From: Balanoglossus misakiensis
Lineage: Eukaryota > Hemichordata
Direction of reading: 5' to 3'
Length of the DNA: 64,000 nucleotides
Assembly (NCBI GenBank): GCA_040954595.2
Contig: CM082578.2
Coordinates: 7,750,001 to 7,814,000 of the forward strand
Shown: positions 36,901 through 60,500 of the stretch, in pieces
Position numbering within the stretch: position 1 is the stretch's first letter
Layout: every line of letters begins with the position of its first letter
Notes under the pieces: model-generated
What the model saw: the letters and a program-made list of their open reading frames with translations, nothing else
The model's database searches: none
What the model was told of the DNA's origin: nothing
Position numbers and translations under genes: made by a program

Positions 36901-39900
36901 GAAAGTGGAAGAAAACAACGAAAACTCGCATATCGCGGATCGTGTATAGATACTCAACGTTCTCAAACGTTTGTTGTCTGCGTTCATGGCGGATACATAC
37001 AATTCAGATTACAATTCACAAGACCTAGTGTACGCTTTTTGCAGGTACAAAGTCAAACATACACAGTGAGTTCATTTTGAATGAATGTTTGGACACATGT
37101 CAAACCTTTAGGCGATTCCGTTTGTCTCGTGTTGACACTGGTTTCAGCAAACACGTCTTGGTGAAAACGTGACCAACAATTAAAAATCTGTTCAAGTTTT
37201 CCATTGCAATCATTTCAGGTGTTGCCAGTGAGTGAACCTTGGTCAATCATATTTGAATGTCATCATGATTCGTTCACATGTTCATGATTATCTATTTTTT
37301 TCTTCTAACAGGTGGTTTATTTTACCGCCACATTTCCTTATTTGGTTATGACCATGCTGATCATCCGTGGAGTCACTTTACCAGGTGCTCGGCAGGGACT
37401 GGAATTCTTCTTCATTCCAAGATGGGAACTTCTGAAGTCATTTAAGGTAAATCGTTGTACGTGCGTGGAACAGCATTTTCCAGAGACTATCCTTCATGCT
37501 GTGTCATGATTAACCAGACCATCTTTTTCACAGGTGTGGAGTGACGCCGCTCTTCAGATTTTCTGGTCATTGGGGCCATCTTGGGGAGGGTTGTTGACCA
37601 TGGCCAGTTACAACAAATTTAACCACAACTGTCTCAGGTAAATAATTGAAAATTTGATACACCTCGACGTCGGTGTTGGATTTAGATGATCGGTAACCGG
37701 GTATACTTGAGTTAATAACGATTGAGGGGTGTGTGCATCTCCAGTGCATCTCTGGAATAAGTTCAGTACTACACTCGTTTCTTATGCTCTGACCATCCAT
37801 GGTAACCTCCGCCGCCACCAACGTTAACACTGCCACCACCACCGTGAACAAACGACAGATTCGTGCCCCATTTCATTTGACGACGTTCTCACATTTACAG
37901 GGATTCCATTCTGGTTCCGATCGTGAATTCGTGTACCAGTCTGTACTGTGGTATAGCTGTCTTCTCTGTGCTGGGATTCCTGTCACAAGACACGGGCTTA
38001 CCGATCGAAAAGGTCGTCAAAGCAGGTATTTCATTTAACTTGCTTGCACCAACTTTACCGCAGGAAAAGAGACACACAAAAATATCACCTCAGGTAGTAT
38101 CTATCAAAATATATAGCAATGTAATTTATTTATTTACAGGTTGCCCAGCTTGCATGTTCATAAAACCTGTAAGACAAACGCAGGCAAACACAATTAACGT
38201 TGTAATCATATATTTAAAAAAACACATTTCATCCTGCTCGTAAAATCTATTGCATCGCATGTGAATGAAATAAACAAACTCAAGTCTGATTTGTATTCAA
38301 GGACACATTAAATATGATCTTCCTTCTCTGTCATTTCTAGGACCAGGTCTGATATTCGTAGTTTATCCAGAGGCCCTGGCTCGCATCCCTTGGGCACCGC
38401 TATGGTCGGCTTTATTTTTCACCATGATGTTTACTATAGGGCTCGATAGTCAGGTAAGAACCCCGGGGGTGTAACTCCTATAAAATACTATGCGGTTTTG
38501 TGGCCCGCAGTTAAAACCCAGATCCCGTTTAATTTTAGGTCATTATCATGAAAGATATACCCCCATCTCTAGAGGAAATCATTGGCACACACGCCATTTT
38601 GTCTAAATATTAAATACATGTAGATGAAACAATGACCCGATTCCGGACCTTTGATGAAGACCCCACCCAAAAGACTGCACGTATACCGTGTTGCTAACAT
38701 CCGGGGTAAGACGGCTTTGAAACCGAAGTGGTACTAGATATTTTCACAGCAGCATAAAAGTGTGAATACACTGAAGCATGTGTTTGACTGAATGTGCCAG
38801 AATGTTTTGCCTGACGGTGGTAATCCACATTGACCTTTTTACATCTTTCAGTTCGTCATGGTTGAGGGCGTTTGCAGCGCCCTTGTTGACAGCTACCCTA
38901 AACAGTTGAGAAAGAAGAAGACACTGGTCGTTCTTTGCATTTGCATCACCTGTTTCATCCTGGGTTTACCAATGACAACCTCGGTAAGTTCGCGTGGATT
39001 ACAAATCATAAATTAAACCAATCAAACCAACGTACAGGTACTCATGCTGAAAATGTAGGATTTGTTGAGGTCTTCACGTTTTATTTTTATTTACAAACGT
39101 GGCTATGGTGAGATAGTTACCACTGTTCAAGACGAGCTAGTTATGCTAATATAAGAGAGAGAGAGAGAGAGAGATGTCTGATCTTATATATAACCTGTAA
39201 AATTGCATGTTTAACTAATAATTATTAAATAAATAATAAGTGCTAAACGTTTACTCATTTTGCGATTTCATTGATAGGGTGGCAATTACATTCTCTTCAT
39301 ACTGGATTGGTTGATAAGTTACTTTGGTCTCATGGTCATTGCCCTCATCGAATGCCTCGTTTTCGTTGCCATATACGGTGAGTGTTATTTGCATCAAAAC
39401 TTATTTTGGTTACGTTACTTTGCGTTTAGAAACACCTCTGGACGTGTCGAGAGAACTGAAAAAGGTTCCATGCTCATATACACCCCTACACCACACTTGT
39501 ACAGTTTTCAAATACCAACCAAGCTATCGGGCCGAGACAGTGCCACTTATCACTCTAACATTCTTTGTTGTATAGGAATAAACAATTTCTACGATGACAT
39601 CGCAATGATGCTTGGGAAATATCCGTCTGTCTGGTGGAAGATATGTTGGGCTGTGATCACGCCTCTCATTATTCTGGTGAGTGTTTTAGAAAAGATAAAC
39701 GCAGATATGGTTAGCGATGTTGACATATGATGAACATACACCTTTTGATTTAAAAGCCCAAAATACTACAATTTTCAGCCTAGTTTTAAAGGTAAAATGC
39801 GTCAGTATTCTCATTATTCTGAGCTGCCGGACGACACCATTTTAAATTTGCGAAGATTCTGATACGCATGCGCACACACCACGGATAGTTTTGTACTCTT

Positions 39901-40633
39901 GCTGCGGGAGGCCGAAAAAGTTTGTCATGTGTATACCCATTAAGTCTGAAATAAAATCATGAAAATAGCATGCATTCCGCATAAAGTTTTCAACCGGAAA
40001 GTTCAAGTATAAATATATATAATGACATTTTTTCTTTATTTTAGTTCATACTCATAATGATGTTCATAGAGAACGCCCCTATCATCTATGGCGAGTACAC
40101 GTATCCCGATTGGGCATTGGTGATTGGTTGGATGATTTCCTCTCTGTCTGTCGTCATCATACCCGTGTGGATGGTGGTGGAGTACTGTTTGTCGTCTAAA
40201 GGTGACACCTGCATCCAGGTAAATAACAAATACAAACAAGCATAACAAACAAACTAACGAACACGCCTAGCAAGCAAACAAACAAACAAACAGGCAGGCA
40301 AACAGACAGACAAAACACGAATTCTACCCTCGTACTTTAACTTTGCTATAAATAAAATACATGAAACATTACTTGGATGCCGATATTTAAGAACATTATT
40401 TCACATTTTCATTTTTAAAGCGTAAATGACGCCCACATCAAGAAGTGTCTTCATGTTACTTTCTGCTTAAACATTGACAGCGTTGGCGCTCACTCACACA
40501 TCCGACAAGTGACTGGGGTCCGGCCGTCCAGAAATTTCGAACGGGTCGCTATGCTCCCGCCACGAAGCCAGACGTGCAGTATGTTGAAATGAGGAAACGC
40601 CAGCCTGGGCCCGAGGCCAAGTACTACGAATAG
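33967..40633 (+). CDS. SLC6-family sodium/chloride-dependent transporter, glycine-transporter-like (copy 1)
   Basis: Thirteen exons: 33967-34147, 35610-35741, 36118-36433, 36751-36883, 37312-37446, 37534-37637, 37901-38025, 38341-38453, 38852-38983, 39278-39377, 39576-39676, 40045-40218, 40481-40633 (1,899 nt, 632 residues, TAG stop). It should be a 12-helix plasma-membrane symporter moving an amino-acid-type substrate with Na+ and Cl-. TM1 has GMSNIWRFP (44-52), then NGGGAF. TM6 reads [18 protein letters not shown] (from 311), TM8 GLDSQF. The TM1 position that is Asp in monoamine carriers is Gly, so a monoamine transporter is unlikely. TM6 most resembles GlyT1 and GlyT2. The second extracellular loop has the expected cysteines and several N-glycosylation sequons. 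The first ATG is followed by an acidic N-terminus. Exact substrate is unknown. Confidence 0.93.
34148..35609. other. Intron 1 of SLC6 copy 1
   Basis: At 1.46 kb this is the longest intron of copy 1. It contains several TAGGCCTA-like words. A 79-codon open frame at 34,339-34,578 has no family signature. No mobile element was identified. Confidence 0.6.
39154..39174. repeat. GA dinucleotide microsatellite
   Basis: A pure (GA)n tract of about 21 bases in the intron before exon 10 of SLC6 copy 1. Confidence 0.85.
40262..40315. repeat. CAAA/CAGA tetranucleotide repeat
   Basis: Short (CAAA)n, (CAGG)n and (CAGA)n tracts in the last intron of SLC6 copy 1. A longer array of the same kinds of unit lies in intron 2 of copy 2 (44,324). 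Confidence 0.75.
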
Positions 40634-43258
40634 ACGGAAGAAGTTGACGGATTTGTATCCAACGTGTGTGCGGTTTACATTGTATCAATGTTTCTTGACA
40701 AGAATATGCCGTAGACGTAGTTTCATAGGGCGGAGCGTGTTTCTGGACCGGTATCAAGTACTAGACTATTGATGGTCATGTGATGGTTTTACTCCCACTG
40801 GATATATTGTTGCTGGTGTTGTTGTTTACTGAAAGATACAATGTAAGCGTGTTTACTGCCTTCTGTGATTTAATCAAGACACACTGCATGTGTTCGTAAC
40901 TGTACTGCCAATTTCAAGAGAATATTAATTGTCAACAATGCGGGTAGAGTATAGACATTTCAGACGGACGATATGCGTGAATTTATTTTGTCATCTTTGT
41001 ATCATTTATGAATCCGCCATTGAAAGGCACGAACAATACAGAAGGCTAAGGCTCATAAAACCCCTTTATTTCGTAAATAGTTTCGTCAGTTTTTATTTGG
41101 TAATTTGTTAATGCATTTTAATTATACTTTTGTTCTTAAACCAATTTTTATTCATTTAGATTTTAACTTCACCTTTCATTTTCATTTTGAAAGCGATTTT
41201 GGTTTTATGTATGGTTTATACTTTCAATTGAGGTCTTGCTGTTCAATTACTAGTATCTCTGGCTCTCGAAAGCAAACTTACTTTTAATTGTTTTTTTAAT
41301 AAACCCCGTTTCATTTTATTTTTAGTTTCCATCACCACGTAATTTTGCATTCCAATTTCTATTTTGATTTTAGTTGGCACGTTACCCCCTGCCATGCAAA
41401 TGCTAGTAGAGCACGCCCTCAAGCGACGGAAATGTCAGTCTATTTGTTTGCCCTTCCTTACGTATCTTAATATGTGCTTGAATATAGTGATGATACTCCA
41501 GTGCACCGTGTAGTGTTCTCGCAGTCTCGTCTTGTATTTAAAAAACTGTTGCTCTTTACTTCTTTCAAGAAATAACGTATTCCGACCTGTTGAAAGAGAC
41601 CACAAGCCTACAATAGTTACGTAAGCGCCCTTTGTCAGAAGAGTATATGGTTGTCCTCGCCTTGTATGAGAATATTGCAGGCTGGGCATTTGACCTTGCA
41701 GCATCACGCGAAGAATAAACAGGTACGCTATTTTTTGAACTTTTGGTGTCATTACTGCGTGCATGCCCTCCGCTCCGGACTAAAATCTAAATGCATTATT
41801 ACATTTTATTGACAAGATAAATACTGAACACGTTTAATCATGCATGCTTTAGCGTGAAACGGTGGTTATTGCGCACCGACAAAAATAGTGGAATGAGCTA
41901 TTTGTGGAAAAGTTGTTTACCGCAGTAGTTAAAGGAATATCGATGCTCTCTGTTATCTGCTAGAACACAAATTTTGTCAGACGATTGTAACTTTCCTCCT
42001 TGTTCATTCCCGGTTTCTGAAACTTAACATATTACACGACAGCGTATTGCCTTTTCAGTACAACTTTTGTCTTCAGGAACAACTGACACCTGGATGCATG
42101 CATGCTTGCTCATAATTATAATTGACATTAATTGTGCATTAATCAAATATGCACTATTTCTCCTCGCCTGCTCAACGACGATCTATATGCTCCGAGAAAG
42201 TGGGAACGTTAAAACTTTGCTGAGTGCGTGCAACAGTTTCTGTATCAGCGCGAGATTTGGCTATTGATCTAGCTGTAATCAATGTTCTGTTGTGTTGTGT
42301 ATGTGTCTCGAGGTTCCCCGCCGCTTTCAGCTAGCCAGGACAATAACGGTATAGACAGTATGGAAGCGCCATCAGAGCAATTAGATAGAACACATACAGT
42401 TTCCTTTTCATGAAGATCATTAGATGTTTTGTTCTTGACTCTCATTGATACATTCCAAAATACACGTATTTTTTAAGTATGATATGACGTAATACTTCCA
42501 CAAAAGGGCCGTACATAGTTTCAAAAGTAACAGCTAGTGGCCAGTCAAGAGACTTTCCTAAACTGGTCTTTATAGACAGGTGGCCTTCATAGTCAGGTCA
42601 TTAAATGTGCATGCAAATTGCACAGGGATTGTGGCCACTATATAAAGGGGTGGCCACTAACACAGGTTTGACTGTAATTTCTGCATAATATAGGGCGTAT
42701 TAGTATGTGTGAAAATGGGAACCAACATATTTGGTCGCCCCTGAAAACCATTATAAAAACATGTGCAGAGTTAGTGATTTTGGATTTCAGAATTTCGTTG
42801 CGACGTTTAAACGGTGATCATAGTGGGCTAGGTATTTGAGTACAACGTTACTATTTCTCGGGGTTCATATTATTGTCAATCAAAACCATTATCTCTGTAT
42901 AGAGAAAAAAAAACAATACAATTTTCTGGCCCCTAACAAATTGGTTCTCATGAAAGTGAAAAGAAATCATGATTGATCGGGGCTCCCTAAGTTCTAAGAG
43001 ATATTTTCGGACTATAGAATAAAAGCTTTAATAGACAAAGTAAACAACAGCTAATACGAATGAATTAAAATCACCAATGTTCTTTAAAAATTTGCCACTC
43101 CCATTTTGCCAGCGAGTGTTAAATTCCACTTTTGTACTTTCTGTCCCACTGTCTGCAGCAACAACGGTCCCGCCTGACGTGGGCAGTATAGTGTAGCACA
43201 ATTTTGTATTAGCCTATAACTATAAGCTTGAGTCACTTTCGACGCAGGCTATTGCAAG
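40634..43258. other. 3' region of SLC6 copy 1 and spacer to copy 2
   Basis: AATAAA at 41,298-41,303 is a candidate polyadenylation signal for copy 1, about 665 bases past its stop. A stretch at about 42,530-42,680 contains several GGTGGCCACT-like words in tandem and looks like part of a dispersed repeat. No other coding exon was recognised. The promoter of copy 2 should lie near the right end. Confidence 0.5.
41298..41303 (+). other. Candidate polyadenylation signal, SLC6 copy 1
   Basis: AATAAA follows a T-run and is the first such hexamer I found downstream of the stop on this strand. Confidence 0.4.
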
Positions 43259-52547
<9,289 letters not shown>

Positions 52548-55070
52548 TAATGAGTTGTATTAACGGAGCGTGTTTTGGGGAAACAGACGGTGTACTATTT
52601 GAATTTTCCGCTGTACACATACTAGTAATTTTTAAAATTATGTATACAATGTACATGTATGGTTTTGGTGGTGGTAATAGGATTTGATTTTATTAAGCGG
52701 GGCCGGATATATGTAGGATTTGGGTTGCATAGTGATTCTACTAAATTTAAACATTGCCACTAACTAATACTGAACACAGACGTATTTGTCAAAAGAAACT
52801 TATGAGCAATGAGTTTAGTTTTTTATGGCAACAGCACACATTCATTTCCCCCCACACAAAACTTTTGTGCTCTTGCCAACATTTTGTATTTAAGTGAAGG
52901 AAATTGCTATGGATTCTTACAGAAGCAAAACTCTCACCACAACAAATAAAAGCTTAGCTGTTCTATGGGGCGAATCAATTATTATGCATATCATAGCACA
53001 TCTACGATCGAAACTGTAAGAAGTTGGAGTCACAACTCTCTCCAGAAGCTATTAAGTATACCACGTTCGCCATCTTTGCACTTTAATTTACATTGCATTA
53101 CATTAGAATGTACAGACATATGAACAAGGAACGACTGATAAATAGCTCAGGGCTATTTTTATCATTCACACACACCATCTATAAAATCATGACATGTTTC
53201 TGTATCATTTCCCATAGGACGTTTCTTCCTTCTTGCCAGGCCAGCGTACACTGCCAGTTCTCAAATGCGGTGACGGTGAATGATATCTTCGTATTTAATT
53301 ACAGCGTGAAGCGATCAAATTTTACACTGCATGGGTTTGTTTTAAAAGAAAAAAATATATAATCTTTATTGGTATCAATAAAAATTGCTCCAAATTGTAT
53401 AATTTGCTCTAGCTATATATATGCTTGGATTATCAAAACCGATAAAATGTCTGCATTAATGAAATATTCTGTGAAATGCATGGTGTTCACTGGTCACACA
53501 AACAGCACGCCATGTGTATTATGGCGGGGCGCGGGTCTGATGAAAAATCAAGACACCCCCGGAAAACGCGGAAAGGTCCAGAACAATTGCTGGGTGTAGT
53601 AAAGAAAAGGTAACGCGACAAAGGGTGTGTGGCCACTCATTGGCCTAATCACCAACTTCAGCTTTGACGGGCTTTCTATGACTTTTTATTTCTGCGTCCG
53701 AAATTTGTACCACCGAAGGCTTGTGTTCAGAGAATTGAATTCAAAATGGCAAACTAAAGAAAACGGCTGCAGGAAGTCGGTTGCTAACACATTTTTACAA
53801 AGGCGGGTAACACCGAGACTTCCAGAATCTATTACAGTATTGACGAGTGGTCACTCCTATATGTCATGAAAAAAGAGGAAGATATTTCACGGAAATGATA
53901 TTTTCTTTTGGATTTTGGGGGAAATACCCATGCGAACTTGTAACTCTAACTTGCAGCAATAAGTCTTCTTTTCATAGGCAGCGTAATTGTGTGTTACGCT
54001 GGAATACAAATTAATACACGTATGTAAAGTACTTCCCTTGTGGAAACATTTAACTATTTCCCATAACCAATAAATATTTCCTGAGTTTAGATTGGTTTAT
54101 AGCACAGAGCTATTTGCATATGTATTGTGTGGGTTGATATTTCAATTCTTGAATTGAATTGATAATTCTTGTGTAAACATAATGGAACAAAGATGACACA
54201 TTCTATATATTGGGTAATAATTCCAGTAATAAAGGCGAGTCGTGCTGGGACTGTGTCCGCGATTTATAACATGAAGAGACCGCCGCTAATACAACATCTA
54301 TCAATTATTTAGCTGTTTTAATTTCGATGACATTTCTTCAGTACGCAAAGCCTTCTTTTACCGTTGTCATAATTTGCCAGTCTCAGGAGAACACGATAAA
54401 CTTATATTTTGCACGAATAAAATATGTTGCTATGTTGAAATTGTATGTCTTATTTTACAGCCTAAGCGGAGTAAAAATCCTTGGGTCTCCCTGTGACGGG
54501 GACTCGCATAAAATAAATAAATAAATAAATAAATTACTAGTAATATGACCTCTAGTTTTCGTAGTTGTACTTCTGAAATCAGTGAACTGTAACAGAAAGC
54601 GCATGTTCGTTCATGCAAGTTTCCACCCTGTCCTCACCTGACCTTAAAAGCAACGCAACTTATTATACTGCGTAACTTTCATACCTTATTCCAAGGCGTT
54701 GAGCCTCCGCCGGCTCGTCCCTGGCCGCCTATTTCATCACCTCTGCCAACATATCTGCATCTATATAAGACATGTCGGTCAAAGTAATGTCGTAATTTAT
54801 CGAATATAAGGTATTGGTGACCCTGAAGTGTGTGTACCTACAAAGAATTAGTCAGAAGCCAGAAATAAAATCGAGGTCAAGTTATGAAGGTGCATCATGG
54901 GAAATATCTCGAGGTCTCTGACGAAGGTAAAACTCTGGTATGTTTTATCAACTTTTACTTCCGCGAGCAAGTCAGACGCTGGTTGAGTTGGGCGGCGGTA
55001 GGTGCGCGACGCCTGTGAATGCTGCTGTAGTGAAGGAACTGGCGTTGACATTCCTCATAATTTCAGTTCG
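52548..55070. other. 3' region of SLC6 copy 2 and spacer towards the plexin
   Basis: AATAAA at 52,945-52,950 is a candidate polyadenylation signal. An (AAAT)n tract lies at about 54,509-54,534. From about 54,690 to 55,030 the sequence becomes richer in CG, which could mark the plexin promoter. A good donor (TTCG then GTGAGT) at 55,071 might end a non-coding first exon of the plexin. That exon is a guess. Confidence 0.4.
52945..52950 (+). other. Candidate polyadenylation signal, SLC6 copy 2
   Basis: AATAAA about 400 bases after the TGA stop, the first such hexamer I found downstream. Confidence 0.4.
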
Positions 55071-56976
55071 GTGAGTTTTATTAACGCGATTTAACCATAA
55101 CAGTGAGTAGAATATGTGGTGTGAGGTGTGTAAGTTCAATTTCGCAAAGGCGCTTGCGATGCGTATGTCCGCCCAATATAAACTTCGTAGCTACTCGTAA
55201 GTTGTAGTACCAGCAAGAGGAAGTTTTGTTCAACAGTAAATGCGGCTTTTTTTAGAATCGCGAATTAACTTACGTGTTTATATTATACGTGCTTGCTTAA
55301 TCAGATATAGTGTGACTTAGTGATCATATCGATTCGGTCTTTTTATATAGCTTTGGGTCCTTGCTAATCGTGTTAATAGTTGCAACTTGTGATTGTTGGT
55401 AGGTTCTACGGACACCATTATATCTTTAATCACCAGAACATTATCTTTAATCATCTATAATCATTATCCATGAGAGCCATCTTCGTGTGTGGTCTATTAA
55501 CTACATCAGATTTCTACCTGTAACCAGCGGGCGATATTTCAGTATGGCCTCGTTAAAAAATCGGAGAACTGTGTTTTTTACAGAATTTACTTCCTACAAG
55601 TCGTGAATGCAAACAGGTCAACAATTGAAATCTGATTGATATCGTTTCCGGGCAGAACCTATTGTTTGCTTCAGTTGTGCCTTGGTGTCAAGATTGTGAG
55701 TGCGGCACAATTTTATTGCACCAATCAAAGTTTTGATTTTCCTACATTGAATGTTTGCACAGAGGAAATTGTACACAATTCAGTTACATCATAGTAGTCT
55801 TATATCGAGTATAATGAGTCATTGTCAATGACACAGTTCCCGCTGAATTGTGGATTAAAAAAGATGAATGAAATTGGTCAAGACGTGTTTGCAAAATGGC
55901 CAGTATGAAAATGTTTCTAGCAAAACATTAACCTGGTATTAAATTAGAGTGTAACACTAAACAATTGACAGCCATTTTGGATCATACTGTCGCAGAAAAT
56001 AAGGTGTCCAGCTTAAGGTTATTTAAAGTATAAATACAAATTATACGGATGATCAATATTATAGAAAAGTACACTTGGTTTACAATTTGAAAGTTAAATT
56101 TACAATTTATGGAATAGAACACAATGGATTAAAGTTATGACTATACTGTACTGCTGTAGAAATAATCACAATTGTTTTACTATTAATAAAATCCAGGCAA
56201 GGTTGGTCTTATGTGAAATCTAGTTGAAGTTGTTATGATACTATTAAATGCTAGCATTGTTTAACTCAAACCTGTCTTTAAAGCTCCAATGGCTCCTACT
56301 TTTTGCATTATTTTCCCAATTTTGTTTCCAAATTTAGAATGGTCCATTTTAAATGACCTGACTAATGGATATACACAAACATATAAATCTCTGATTTTGG
56401 CAGTACTTGTAAAAATGAACAAGTCAGTTAAATAATAAACTGGTGCCTCACCCATTACATGAAAGGAATCTCTTTCCCTTGTTCTTAGCAAATGTCTTCA
56501 GATCAGCACCCCTAAAATATGCTTTAGAAATGTGAATTATGGGCAAAAATGCCAAGCTCGACTCTTTTACCATGTGACCTGGCCTGGCCTGTTGTAGTAT
56601 ATTAGCATAACAATTATAGGTATGCAAATTTGCAGTAGTCTGTTGGCTGTCTAGAAGTCATTGGGTCACTCAGTTGAGTTTATCAAAGGTCTATATTTTT
56701 GTGATAATGGTTATCTGCAGAGATAATTAGTGAATTGCTCAACCAATTAAAATTGATAAAAACTATAACCAAGAGGCATTATGCAATTTCTTATAAGAAA
56801 CTGCAAATTGGTGCATCTAATGTTTTTTGTAAATATAGGCATATTTGTGAAATGGGTGGACTGATTTTGATTTAGCTGCTACATATATGACTATCATGAG
56901 AAATTTAAGTTCCATATTAATTTACCGCTAATTTTCATATTTATTTAATTTGTGACATTCTTGCCATAGTAAATCC
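55071..56976. other. Probable 5' intron of the plexin gene
   Basis: AT-rich DNA without recognisable exons or mobile elements. It is intronic only if the plexin has a non-coding first exon upstream. The acceptor just before 57,496 shows that some upstream exon exists. Confidence 0.45.
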
Positions 56977-57048
56977 ACAGTTCAACCCATATGAAGACAG
57001 TATCACAAGGAATTCCTTGTGATACTGTCTTCATATGGGTTGAACTGT
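56977..57048. repeat. Perfect 72-bp palindrome
   Basis: Two 36-base arms are exact reverse complements with no spacer, centred on an EcoRI-like GAATTC at 57,010-57,015. The arms start ACAGTTCAAC and end CAAGGAA at the centre. It lies about 475 bases before the plexin start codon. Such loop-free palindromes are rare and unstable. It may be a fold-back element, a recent inverted duplication or an assembly artefact. Confidence 0.95.
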
Positions 57049-57495
57049 ATTTATGACCCTTTCAAGTTTCTATCCAATAAACTGCAATTTAGCATGAAAT
57101 ATGACTCTTGCTAGATAAAGATACAGATTTTTTTAGTATGCATGCATTGCATGTTGGCACTAAGCTAGTAGACTTATACAAAATATAGTGCCTTTTCCTG
57201 AACATTTTTATCATAGTCAGCTGCCACCCCGGGCTGGCACTTAACACAGAACTAGTATTTAAGTGGTCTGACAGTGGCACACATCATCACATCTATGTGC
57301 GTTGGCTTGTTGACTTAATTAATGGGTGAGGATTTGCTAGGATCATATGCAATGTCAGCAGTAGATAACAAAAGCACAAACACTGCTGCATTTTGCTTGG
57401 TTGCACCATATCAGTTCATATTTTACATGTATGTTTATGTGCTCAAACATATATGAATATCTGCTAACTTTCCTTTTTTCCACTTTTTCTTTCAG
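57049..57495. other. Intron end upstream of the plexin coding exon
   Basis: AT-rich DNA ending in a strong polypyrimidine tract and acceptor (TTTCTTTCAG) at 57,495. No other feature seen. Confidence 0.5.
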
Positions 57496-57522
57496 TTCAA
57501 GATTCAGTATCCCACAGGAACA

Positions 57523-60500
57523 ATGTCTCAGATACCAGTTTCAAATCCCATAAAGGCAAATATGTTATTTGTGGCAACACTATTGTGCATACTGATGAAC
57601 TCTAATGCAAACATCTATGAAGCTGCAAATTTCACTGACACCAAGTCTAATGGATTCAACCACATGACTGTTCATAGGGACACTGGTGATGTGTATATTG
57701 GTGGAGTGAACCAGCTGTATAGGTTAAATGGAGAGTTGGAACTTAAAAACAATGTATCAACAAGACCAAACTCAGAACAGGAACAGAAAGACACCCACAA
57801 TAAAATACTGGCAATCAACTATGACAGTAACCTTGTAACCTGTGACAGTTACAGAGGTACATGTCAACTACGTGATCTGCAGGATTTGTCTGTGACAAAA
57901 AATGGAGCAGGTGTGTTTGTCACATCAGTGTCACCTGATGAATCCACTGTGGGTTTTGTCGCACCAAATCCTGATGATCCGTTTCTGTATGTTGGCACAA
58001 CAAGTGTAACTACAGGTGATGGTAGAGAACCAGGTGATCCATTTGTGAGTGGCAGACAGCTGGATGATACCCGTAATGAGTTATTTGATGTTCTTGATGA
58101 AGGTAGTGATGATGAAACATCAGTCAAGGTTCATCCAGGCCATGCAGACTCTTTTCCTGTCAGGTATGTGACTGGATTTAGCCATGGTCGGTACAGCTAC
58201 TTTCTGACTTCACAGTTGACTTCAACATCAATAACATCTCCTTATATTTCCAAGCTTGTACGTGTCTGTCAAACAGCAAGAGATTACAGGTACAAATCCT
58301 ATACTGAAGTGACATTGAAGTGCAAGGATGAACAATACAACCTTGCTCAAGCAGCTTATCTGACCAGACCTGCAGGAGACCTCATTCAGTCATTGGCATT
58401 GGGTGACAGTGAAAAAGTGTTATTTGTTGCATTTGCCAAGGGAGTTGATGATCCTCCAGTACCAACAACTGAGTCTGCAATATGCATGTATAAAATGAGT
58501 GTGATTGAAGAGGCATTTAAAGATGCTGCTGCAGGGTGTCTGACATCAAGGAAACCTGGAGGACCAGCTTCCTGGATAAATGGAGCTTTATGTCCCCGGT
58601 CAAATATTGACGTAAGTACAGACTATTTGGATGTTTACGTTTAATTTTGCAACAATCATTTATGGGGTTTGATTCTTTTTATTCTCATTCTCATCTCTTT
58701 TTATTTCTCATGATATAATACTTCTAAACATACCAAAATAAACTTGAAGTGTCGAGGATGCATGGTACTCCCAAGAAATGTAGCCAGGGTGACTCAAATG
58801 AGTCCAATCTCTGTCAATTTCTTCATGCATTTTTGTCATGAGCAATAATTAAGACATATGCCAGAATTGATCTCATTCTAACTTTGCTTTGTTCATCTGT
58901 AGATTGTTACAGGGCATGATAAGTTTCTGTCCACAGCGCCCTTATGTGACCATTTGATGCCATGTTGGTGGTCCACTGTATGTTTCACAGTCAACTGTGG
59001 GATTTTTATGGTCAACTGTTAATTTTTGGTAGTAAACTGGCCATTTTGAATTCCCCTCTTCGCTTTCATTTACCTACCCCTACAGTTGGATGGAGGTCGA
59101 CAGACATTGAGTGTGAAAGTTGATACTAGTAACACAAAGTTGAACTTCAAGGGTATTGCTAAAATAAAAGCTATATCTGACATTAAAAAAAAACAATTTA
59201 GCCTATTAGTTTTATAATCCAAACTAACTTTGTACAACAGTATTTATTTTGTTCAAGAATTTTGTCTTCATGGCGCAAAACCTGAAAATGATAAGCTAAT
59301 ATGGAAATTACACGCGAGCATGCAGTACCAAATGGATTGGCGTCGAGTGGGGGAGACCGACATGTTCTGAGTTACATATCCATCATGTCACCACTGTACT
59401 GGTATTTTTATTTGCATACATGTTATTTAAAAAATTGCTCACGGTGTATAAATTGGCTCCCCAGAAAACCAAACTATATATAATGTAAAATGCTGATCGA
59501 TCCTGAGGATTTACTGAGTGAAATTATCATTCTGATACTAACTCTGGACCATTGCCCTCTAACAATTTTTTTGTTTGAAAATAATTTGAGTCAAATTCAT
59601 TAAACAAGAAATTCTTGTGGGTCACTGAAATGTGCGCTGCGTGCATCGAAGTGAAGTGGGGGGAAGTCTCCTGCAGGAAATTTGAATCTGATGGTTGGAG
59701 GTGCATTCTGGTGACATTTTCATAATAATTTTAGCAAAAAAAGGAGAGCGAAAAATGCTATTTTTTCTTTATTTATGTCGAAAAGTTCAACACCAAACCT
59801 TCCTACATGTACTTTCATAAATTTGAAAAAAAAGATATATTGACAAGTAGTTTGAAACAGAAGTAAATTTTTTTCCACAGGGAAGCACCTACTGGGAATG
59901 TACACAGCAGATTTCCAGCATGTTGTACATAACTTAGGTCACTGTTGTTACTATATTCAGAAACAAAAGATCACATACACCAATAATATACATGTACCGG
60001 TATGGCCATTGTATGTTGTGAAGCCACATTTTCTTATATGATTTATGATTTTAGATCTAGGATAATGCACTCATGCACTTATTCAGACACGTAAGTTAAT
60101 GTGTGCATGCATGGTTATACTGGGTATGTACACATCTAAGAATATGGAATTCAATAGATAATGGACCATGTGATACAAACTAAGACCTTCTTCCTAAAAT
60201 AACAATGGTGTGCCTTTAACGAAACCCCTGCCATTAATCCACCAGCAATATGTTATTGATTTGTTGATTTTCAGTTTCCTCCAAATCAAGAATGTTTTGC
60301 AGGCTCTCACTACTCATATGCGAACGGAGTGGTTGATCAGGATGGGTATTCAGTAGAAGTCTATCCAAGTACTCTTGTCACATCAATAGCTGTCACCACT
60401 GTTGAACAACATACTGTGGGCTTCCTGGGTACAGACAGAGACTGGATTCTTAAGGTAATCATGGTGTGAGTGCTTCTGTTTTAATTGTTGATTGTAAATA

